Shown piece by piece: positions 56,526-64,000 of a DNA stretch of 64,000 bases; the stretch's first letter is position 1, and each line of letters opens with the position of its first letter. Origin of the DNA: Amylostereum areolatum (Eukaryota; Basidiomycota; Agaricomycetes; Russulales; Stereaceae); the NCBI GenBank assembly GCA_012932865.1, contig SAXG01000003.1, positions 1,736,001-1,800,000 of the forward strand, in the 5' to 3' direction. The translations under genes and the position numbers were made by a program. The notes under the pieces were generated by a model. The model had not been told where the DNA came from. It searched no databases and was given only the letters and a program-made list of their open reading frames with translations.

Positions 56526-56731
56526 TCCCCTGCATGCCATATGATACCACAGTCACACCGATGTACTTATGCGCAAATGAATGCAGTGACTGAGTTAGTC
56601 AAATAATTTTTGTGCAAGAGCAGCGAGGCGGCGGTGTGGCGGACCGAGTCTGTACCAAATTTGGACACGACCTGAGCAGCTCAGCCTCACCTTCCTGGCT
56701 TCGAGTTCTTGCTACTTAAGAACGTGAAGCC

Positions 56732-57829
56732 ATGGACAACGACCAACTAAAAGCGCAAACTTTCCAACGCCTCCACCCAAGAGCATATCTCGAACGATTC
56801 ATTGCCGAGGACATACGCCCGGATGGGAGGGGCTTTCACGAGTGGCGAGACTTGTCTGTGAATGTCGGTGCGTTGATTGCGATGAACTTTGAACGGTCAA
56901 CGTTAATTCGCATACCAGGATCTGTGTCGACTGCGGACGGGTCTGCGCTGGTCAGGCTGGGAGATACGACGATAGTGTGTGGTGTGAAGGCAGAAATTGC
57001 GGAACCAGAGCTAGATACACCTAATCAAGGATACCTCGGTGCGCCTTCCCTCTTCTCTGTCGTTTATCCCCTTGACATGCAAAAACCAGTGCCTAATGTC
57101 GACCTTCCTGCTATATGCTCCCCTAAATTTAAACCCGGCCCACCATCTGAGGAAGCGCAGGTGCTCTCGGATCGCCTGAATGACCTCCTTGTATCGTGCG
57201 GCGACCCTTTTCGTCCTCCTTATATGCTGATGTCTGTGTCAAGGTCGAATGTCTTACCATTAGATACATTGTGTATCCATCCTGGCAAGGCCGTGTGGGT
57301 TATATACGTCGATGCGACATGCATCAACTATGACGGAAATGTTTTCGACGCAACATTACTCGCGATGGTCGCGGCACTCAAAAATAGTCAGTCAACCTTT
57401 ATTGGGCACGGCGTCGAATTCTAGATCTTGTTTCTAGCTTCGTTGCCTAAACCAACTTTCGATGAAGACACGGGGCGCACGATTTGCTCACGATCAAATA
57501 GAAGGCCTCTTTCTTTGCAAAGACTTCCGATATCGTATACGCTCGGCGTATTCGACTCGTGAGTAACAACAACCTTGGTGTCGCTCGCCTTATTCACAAT
57601 CAAACTTACATTTAGGACACGGGTGCTGGCAGACCCCACTTCTTTCGAAGAACCTTTGCTTGATGCTTCACTTACCGTCGTCGTGGACGAAAAGGGCCAG
57701 CTGGTGGCCGTCACACAGACCGGCGCGGCAGACATCCTTGCCGATCAGGATGGTCTCGCGTCATGTATAGAGCTTGCGACGTCCCAGTACGCGTCGATGG
57801 GCGGCGTGGATACAGTGTATTCTTCTTGA
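56732..57829 (+). CDS. RRP43: Exosome core subunit Rrp43 (EXOSC8), RNase PH fold
   Basis: Non-catalytic RNase PH-fold subunit of the nine-member exosome ring, acting in 3'-5' RNA processing and decay in nucleus and cytoplasm. ATG 56732. FQRLHPRAYLERFIAEDIRP, DGRGFHEWRDLSVNVG, intron of about 60 bp, SVSTADGSALVRLGDTTIVC, GVKAEIAEPELDTPNQGYL; second half VPNVDLPAICSPKFKPGPPS, EEAQVLSDRLNDLLVS, LCIHPGKAVWVIYVDATCIN, YDGNVFDATLLAMVAALKN, intron, YTLGVFDS, intron, LDASLTVVVDEKGQLVAVTQ. FKPGPPSEEAQV and STADGSALV favour Rrp43 over Rrp42/Rrp45. The predicted C-terminus after DLASC-like (GLASCIELATSQYA) is short, so a last small exon may be missed. It lies 206 bp downstream of PEX12. Confidence 0.92.
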
Positions 57830-58288
57830 TGTCATCTTCAGGTGGTGTCCTGCATGGATAGTGAAATTTTGGGAAATGGCAGGTAGGTCCTCTGACAGGT
57901 GCGAAGTAACAGAGAGTGCATTGTAGTGCTCAGATCATTGTTCCACCATTGTCCATCGAGGTTACGGGGTGGCTTGGACCAGATTCGGGCATGGCGTTGT
58001 CTGACGACGGCATTGTTGTCCGGTGTAGAATATGTCTCAGAACCCAGATTTGGGACAATGAGAAAGAGAACGATCACGTGCCGTCTGCGAGTCTTTTGTA
58101 TTCTCGGGGTTCGCATTTCGCCCTTTAACCTACTTCCTCTTGCCCAACGCCTCGACTCGCCCTTCTCCCCTTGAAGACATTCTGAAGCCGCGCTTCCCTC
58201 TACCTAGTAAGTTTGTCTTTGACTCAAAATACCCTTTCGGACTGATGAGCGCCCTTCATTATCTTCCAGCACTATTCTCACAACAGCG
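57830..58288. other. Intergenic, possible 5' exon of the first FunK1 gene
   Basis: Holds the RRP43 3' end. A stretch at about 58146-58203 (NASTRPSPLEDILKPRFPLP) ends at a strong donor, and an acceptor just before 58269 would join it in frame to TILTTAMQSLAAQ. The second FunK1 copy has comparable residues there, so an upstream exon is plausible. I did not find an in-frame ATG for it. Confidence 0.45.
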
Positions 58289-61070
58289 ATGCAAAGTTTG
58301 GCAGCTCAACTGCAAAGCAGTGCTTTCGTGGAGGTCCCAAAACTGATAGAGAAGCTCTTTGGAGGAGTCAGGATCAGCAAAACCACGCAGCAGGTGTACG
58401 GCGATCTTGTCACGCAAGGCGTGTATATCCCTGCCACACAAACGGTCCCAACCACAAGAGCCAGAAAGCGCAAACGAAATCCAGATGACGGACCGGGCTC
58501 CCACTGGCGAGGTCTTCCGCTGGGTCCTTTCGACGACGACGACGACATTCAAGCACCTCTCTGCGACATCCTGAACAAAATCACCATCCACACCCGCGAG
58601 CGAGTGCGGGACACGCTCGACATACACTGGCGCCACCAGGGCAAGCGATCTCAGGGTAGCAGATCTTCCAACGCTAAACCCGATATGGTGGCCACGCTTC
58701 TACCTAAAGACCTCCCAGAAACCAAGGAAAACGAGGTCGACAATGACGTCTGGTGGCGGTTCGTTCACACTGTGGCAATGATCAAGCAACAAGATTATCG
58801 CGAATCCGCAACTTTATCTCTGATTTACAAGGCTCGTCAGATGTTGATTAGCCAGCCGGATCGACGTTTTGTCTATGGACTTCTCTTTTCCAAACGTAAT
58901 TTGACCGTGTGGGTCATCGACCGTTCAGGGGTGCTCGGATCGTGCGCCTTCGATCTTCACCAGGTGCGAGTTTGTCTACTCGCTACTCGTCGGCGTCGTC
59001 TCTGACCCGTTTGCAGGATCCTCGCAGTCTTGTTCGCGTTGTTGTTGGTCTGCTCATCAAGGACCCATCTGAGGTGGGCTGGGATCCAAGCATGCTCACC
59101 TACGTAGAGGATCCATCCGGCCACACGTTAGAGCCAATGCCTTCATACGACCAACTTTGCGCCCAGCGAGGAGATCCAGCGGCCTACGAAGCGCACAGCC
59201 GTAGCTGGGTCGTCGAAATGAACGTGCCCGGGGAAGGAGACGAACCCTATCCCCTAACCGAGAGGTTCATTTTGTTCCGGCTTATTAGCATTTCAGATAG
59301 CGAGGCTGTGGGGGGGAGATCGACGCAGGTCTGGCTTTCTTGGAAGTGGGTTGACGTGATGAACCCAGAAATTGCGAAAAAAGATCGCAAGGTGAGCTAT
59401 CGGGGTCGCATTTTGTCGAAACTTGTGCGAGTTGCTGACCTGGCTAGGTGTATGTTTTCAAAGACTGTTGGCGCGACGAGGGTCGAGCAGAGGAAGGCAA
59501 GCTTTACGACGTTGCAAGCAAAGGAAAACCTATCCCGGGCGTTGTTTCGTTCTATTCCTACGGCATTGTCAGGATCAACGGCAAAGTGGACGACACCCTA
59601 CAGCTTATACGGAAATCGGTCTTTCCTCGAAGGGGAGACTCACCTCTCCGCCTGTATTCGAACGAACTGGTGCTAGCGGAAGAATCGTGGCTCCAAACAA
59701 GGGACGCCGACAAAGCTGAGGATGTTGAAGTGCAGGCGGCGCTCAAGACGATCTTCGAAGACGACCCGACCCCCCCGCTGAACAGAATACACTCTCGGCT
59801 CGTGATGTCGACATATGGGCGACCGCTCCATTCATTCAAGTCCTTGTTGGAATTAGTTGGGGCTCTTCACGACATTGTTGCAGGCGAGTGTCTCTCATAG
59901 ACGCTGCCTTTCAAACGTGCTCATAAATCATACAGGTCACCGAAACCTTTACAAGAATGGAGTTCTACACTATGACATCAGCTTTTACAACATGTTGATC
60001 ACATCCCTCGCAGCACCCAACCGGGGCGTCTTGATTGACTTAGACAACTCCAAAATCATTCATGCTCACAATGAAGCATCGGAGAATGAAGGGTTGCACG
60101 TACGTTTTGTGTGTATCTATTTGTTCTATTTGAATTTTCATACCTCGCGCAGGGTACACACGCCTTCATGAGCTATGAAGTACTGGTGAAGGACGTATAT
60201 TTCCAGTTTTCAGCCTCATCCCTTCACGCATTGGGCCTCGAGAGCGACGATCCTGCCGATCCTTGGCTTCAACGTACATCTGTTCAACGTCATCAAGTCC
60301 ATGATCTCGAAAGCGTCTTCTGGGTAATTTGCTATCTCTGCATGGCCTACGAAGGACCTGGTCGTTGTCGGGATTCTAGCTCCAGCGGCATTGGGGACCG
60401 CCTCCTCGGACCCGCCAATGTCGATGAGGCGATCAATGCGTATTTCTTGGACGCAGATTCCATGGCACTAGCATTCGCCAAGCGGAAGATCATGCATGAT
60501 TCAAAGAGCTTTGCTAAAGATATCTTGGCCAACTTCTCGACTTATTGTTCCCCCTTGACCAGTTTAGCGCGCACCCTGTACACGTACTTGCAGCACTCTT
60601 ACAGGGTACAGACGTTCACGGGGCTTCATGACCAGTTCCTCTCAGCACTGAAGGAGGTGGAGGACGACTCCCATACGCATGCCTACCATGAAGGCCGCCC
60701 GGACTACCAGCGCTTAGAACAGGCCGAAATAACGCGACGAACCGACGATGAGGAAAGTTGGCATATTCCTGTCCTGCGACTTCCCATCATCCAACAAGAT
60801 GCGTCGTCAAGCATCACGCAGAGCGTCACGGTAGATGAACACAGATCAAGTACCCATCATACTCAAATATTGGAAACCACTCAGCCACCGGCACCAAAAC
60901 GACGCAGAACATCGCAAGCGGCTTCCGGTCCTCATCAACGCAGGCAGAACTTGAAGCCGTCTCGTACTCGCGGAAAGGCCGGAGAGAGGAGGTCATTGCG
61001 GCTGCGTGGACTTCCACCACCAGCCCAAGGAGTATGTGCGCAGATTATCTGTGTCGGAGTTGAAGCTTGA
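58289..61070 (+). CDS. FunK1-type fungal protein kinase, copy 1
   Basis: Fungal-specific kinase-like family (FunK1), expanded in multicellular fungi. ATG 58289 (MQSLAAQLQSSAFVEVPKLI); the real start may lie in an upstream exon. An N-terminal FunK1-specific region (FGGVRISKTTQQVYGDLVTQ; RRFVYGLLFSKRNLTVWVID; GLLIKDPSEVGWDPSMLTYV; VYVFKDCWRDEGRAEEGKLY) leads into the kinase core: NRIHSRLVMSTYGRPLHSFK, catalytic loop GVLHYDISFYNMLI, metal site GVLIDLDNS, then GTHAFMSYEVL and VHDLESVFWVICYLCM. The catalytic loop reads H-Y-D instead of H-R-D; the Asp and Asn are kept and DLD stands for DFG. The C-terminal tail is basic (PKRRRTSQAASG; GERRSLRLRGL), probably nuclear. Four introns; stop 61070. Confidence 0.9.
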
Positions 61071-62383
61071 AAGCTCGAAACTCCAAATCCCAGAGTAAAG
61101 TCGACGAAGCTTGGCATGACGTTGTCGACAGTCAGGATTCTCTCAGCCTGAAGCGGATGCCTCTTCTCACTAATGATAATCTACCCTCGCATCTTCCCAG
61201 AAGCTTCCACTGCGGCACTAATGTACCGACATACCTATAGTATTACTCGTCTCTCCCTTCGCCCCCGCTCTATTCCCCCTCTCATGTTCCCTTTGACCTA
61301 CCCATCAAGTCGCGCGCTGCTCTACAATAGAAACATTGTTGTACGACCTTTTGCGCGATGCTTACACCATGAGTACTCAAGGCCAACACTAGTCACTTCG
61401 TGAATTTTTCAAATTTATGACGTCCACTTTCACGGTTTCATCTGTCTGTGCGACCCGACACATTTCCGGATCCGTTCTCGCCACTCGCTGCTCGGCGCTC
61501 GCCACGGCCCCTTACTAACATTCTTCCCCCCCTTTTTTTCGCGGGTTATCTGACATTGGTTCGATCTTGATCAATCGGTATGTTGTTTATCCTATCATTG
61601 CTCTCAGGCTGCAGACTGCATCCATCTGACCTCGCACAGACCGCGGTGGAATGTCAGAGGATGATCTACACGGTACACCGTATAGTGAAACCGGGAATCG
61701 GCGCACCCCTCAAGGCCTCAGGCCTCAGGCTCCAGCGCATGTACATAGTCTCCCAGAGGCAGACGAGACACTCAGGCTTTCGGAACTTAGTCTTCAATTC
61801 GTCAACCTTCTCAAGTTCAGGATACGTGTACATTTCGCGCAAGGTAGGCTAAGTAGGACCATGACCGATTCCCGAAGACTTCCTCGACGACAGAGAGTCA
61901 GATCGTTGTACTTGTATTGTTTTCGTATGTATCTGTAAGTATCAGGCTAGATGATCATAAGGCCATAGGCCCATAGTCATCTTATGATGATCGAATCGGA
62001 CCCCCACGCTCCCCCACGTGCCGGTGCCCCACGAGTACTCTTGCTGCATTATGTAATACTACGTTGAACCGCGGGCACGTGTTCAGTTGAAGCCACGCAA
62101 GTCCAGGTTGCAGTTCTCGCGTTTCTGGTTCCGCATCCACGACTCTCCTTGTTTTTCTGATCCCACCATTCCTCCGACTCGACCGATCTCGTCTCCATCT
62201 CGTATTCCCCACGCGTGCCAGAACGGTGCTCGGACAAACGTCGAGTTGACATCGTGCCTCCCAAGTTCCTCCATTGTCTCTTTCCTATTGTTCTCCATAT
62301 CCGGCTCGGATTATCAATACATATAAAGATGGGCGTTGTAATGGAGGATCCAACAGCTCCCCCCCCTCTCGATTCTCGCCGGT
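61071..62383. other. 1.3-kb spacer between the two FunK1 genes
   Basis: No gene could be supported. It has pyrimidine-rich promoter-like DNA and a short direct repeat GGCCTCAGGCCTCAGGC at about 61713-61729. It should contain the first gene's 3' UTR and the second gene's promoter. Confidence 0.6.
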
Positions 62384-64000
62384 ATGCCACTCCCTATCCC
62401 AGCCAATACTCCCCACCGAAAGAACGTCGTCTCTTCTAGCACCACGCACAACACCACTGTCATAGACGCCGAATATGTCCTCCGTGCTGAACTATTCAAG
62501 AATGTCTACGTCAACGTGCCCAACCTGATTGACACCATGTTCGGTGGCCCCCGTATCGAACAACTTGTCGCGAAGGTTTACGATGGTCTTGTCAACGACG
62601 GCATCCTCGCCAAGGACGCCGAATCTCTCACTTCCAAAACCCCTCCCAGCTCTCCCTGGAAGGGCCTGTCGCCGAACCCTTCCACCGAAAACGAAATATA
62701 CGAACCCCTATGCGCCATTCTCAATGCGATCACCAAGGTCACTCGAGAGCACGACCAAGATGCACTCGGCGTAGTCTGGCGTGACGAGCATGCCCACAAT
62801 ATCCAGTCCGACTTTCTTGAAGCCCTGCGACCCGACATAGTGGCCACATTCGCTCCAGATCAAGACAATGGTACGACGACGGAGGACTGTGCATGGTGGC
62901 GACTCGTTCACACTCCCATGGAGATCAAGAAGAGGTTCGGTGGCAAGGCGGCCATGTTGCAAGTATTCAACTACGTCCGTCAAACACTCAAGGAACAACC
63001 CGACCGTCGATTTGTATTCGGCCTTCTTTTTTCCAGGAACTGCCTGACCGTTTGGCTTGCTGACCGCACAGGCGTGCTCGGCTCGTCCGCCTTCAATATT
63101 CATACGGTGCGTCCTTCCGCTTGCATACTATTGGGATTTATCCCTTGACATCGTTTTCTCGGTAGGACCCAAAGCGCCTGATCACAGTCATCGTTGGCTT
63201 GCTTGTCAAAAAACCCTCAGAACTTGGCTGGGATCCGACCATGCTAGCCTATGTCGAAGATGAGGATGGCAGACCAATGGACCCGGTACCGTCTTATCGA
63301 CTTCCTCGTACCAAAAAGGCAGACAAATCCACCACGACGGCGTACCACCGCAAATGGGTTGTCGAGATGAACGCGCCCGGACAAGAAGATCAGAACAATC
63401 CGAAGATGGAGAAATTTCTGTTGTTCCGTGCCGTGAGCCTTTCGCACGCAGAGGTCATCCGGGGTCGGTCGACACGTATATGGCTGGCATGGAAGTGGGA
63501 CGACGTCCTAGATTCAAAATTCACGAAAGAAACGCGTAAGGTGAGTAAACCGATACGAACCTATCCTTCGCTCGTCTCATTTATTATCAGGTCTATGTCT
63601 TCAAGGACTCCTGGCGTGATCAGCGTCGCGAGCAAGAAGGAAAACTGTACGCCATTGCGTGCAAGGGGCGGCCGGTCGGGGGCGTCGCCTTAGTGCACTC
63701 ATATGGCACAGTCAAGGTCCACGGCAAAGTCGACGAAACCCTCAAGCTTATCCGCGGAGCCGTGAAACCTGGCAAAGGCGACAAGCCTCTTCATCTTCTC
63801 TGGGACCAGCTATCCGGCAGTGAAAGTCTCTTCATCGAGAACGAGGATAGCAAGAAGCTCCCAGCAATCAACGCGATGATCTCGCACATTTTTGAGGAAA
63901 GCATTGCCATCCCTCGGAATAGAATCCATTCAAGGCTTGTAATGTCGACTTCAGGGTGGCCGCTCACGAAGTTTAAGTCGTTGGAGGAATTCGCAGGAGC
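62384..64000 (+). CDS. FunK1-type fungal protein kinase, copy 2 (partial, runs off the window)
   Basis: Tandem paralogue of the preceding gene. ATG 62384 (MPLPIPANTPHRKNVVSSST) with a full N-terminus: LFKNVYVNVPNLIDTMFGGP, LEALRPDIVATFA, AWWRLVHTPMEIKKRFG, RRFVFGLLFSRNCLTVWLAD, intron, RLITVIVGLLVKKPSELGWD, RKWVVEMNAPGQE, RSTRIWLAWKWDDVLDSKF, intron, VYVFKDSWRDQRREQEGKLY, RNRIHSRLVMSTSGWPL. It reaches the window end just before the catalytic loop, so kinase residues cannot be judged. Intron positions match copy 1 (before DP-RL/SL, before VYVFKD). The copies are clearly homologous along their length but much diverged, so the duplication is not recent. Confidence 0.9.

Noticed and set aside
1..64000. 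tRNA, rRNA and CRISPR arrays
   Set aside because: No B-box-like GGTTCGAATCC with a matching cloverleaf, no rRNA core motifs and no spaced direct repeats were seen. A covariance-model scan would be decisive for tRNAs.

Overview
The window reads as nuclear DNA of a filamentous basidiomycete, most likely an Agaricomycete. The support is intron-dense genes (introns mostly about 50-70 bp), GC-rich coding DNA, two fungal-specific FunK1 kinases in tandem, a GMC oxidoreductase split by many short introns, and an RGS protein with a DEP-RGS layout. Species and chromosome cannot be set from the sequence. No bacterial or viral feature, rRNA, tRNA or CRISPR array was seen.

Layout. 2.0-13.1 kb is housekeeping: an Ara2-type aldo/keto reductase (-), a complex I/IV accessory NDUFA4 (B12D/MLRQ) protein (-), a large disordered coiled-coil protein (-), an isochorismatase-fold hydrolase (+), a DUF1748 mitochondrial protein (+), the oligosaccharyltransferase subunit Ost2/DAD1 (-) and a SOD-fold mitochondrial ribosomal protein (+). 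13.1-16.7 kb has no gene I can support. 16.7-26.7 kb holds an orphan Ser-tailed protein (+), a Dap1/MAPR heme-binding protein (-), a GMC oxidoreductase (+), a small repeat protein (-) and, divergent from it across a heat-shock-element cluster, the Hsp70/Hsp90 co-chaperone STI1 (+). 26.7-32.2 kb is a gene-poor block upstream of the RGS gene (32.2-34.4 kb). 34.4-38.7 kb is repeat-rich and gene-free, with an inverted pair of diverged GTGGGAAGT-type repeats. 38.7-44.0 kb holds a CBM48/Crp1-Mdg1-like protein (+) and a C2H2 zinc-finger protein (-). 44.0-47.5 kb is gene-free and lower in GC. 47.5-58 kb holds RNA surveillance and organelle genes: HBS1 with a very long Ski7-like middle exon (-), mitochondrial SSB RIM1 (+), a UPF0303/HbpS-like protein (-), PEX12 (+) and exosome subunit RRP43 (+). 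58.3-64 kb holds the FunK1 pair; the second copy runs off the right edge.

Themes. Mitochondrial functions recur (NDUFA4-like, DUF1748, ribosomal protein, RIM1). HBS1 and RRP43 act in the same cytoplasmic RNA-decay pathway and lie within 10 kb of each other. STI1 and its small neighbour look co-regulated by heat shock.

The main caution for a user: five genes between 2 and 44 kb (reductase, coiled-coil, RGS, CBM48 and zinc-finger) can be read through only if single extra bases, mostly in short homopolymers, are discounted. I count about fourteen, six of them within 660 bp of the RGS gene. All have the same sign, and genes between and to the right are clean. This looks more like residual assembly insertions than decay, but it has not been tested.
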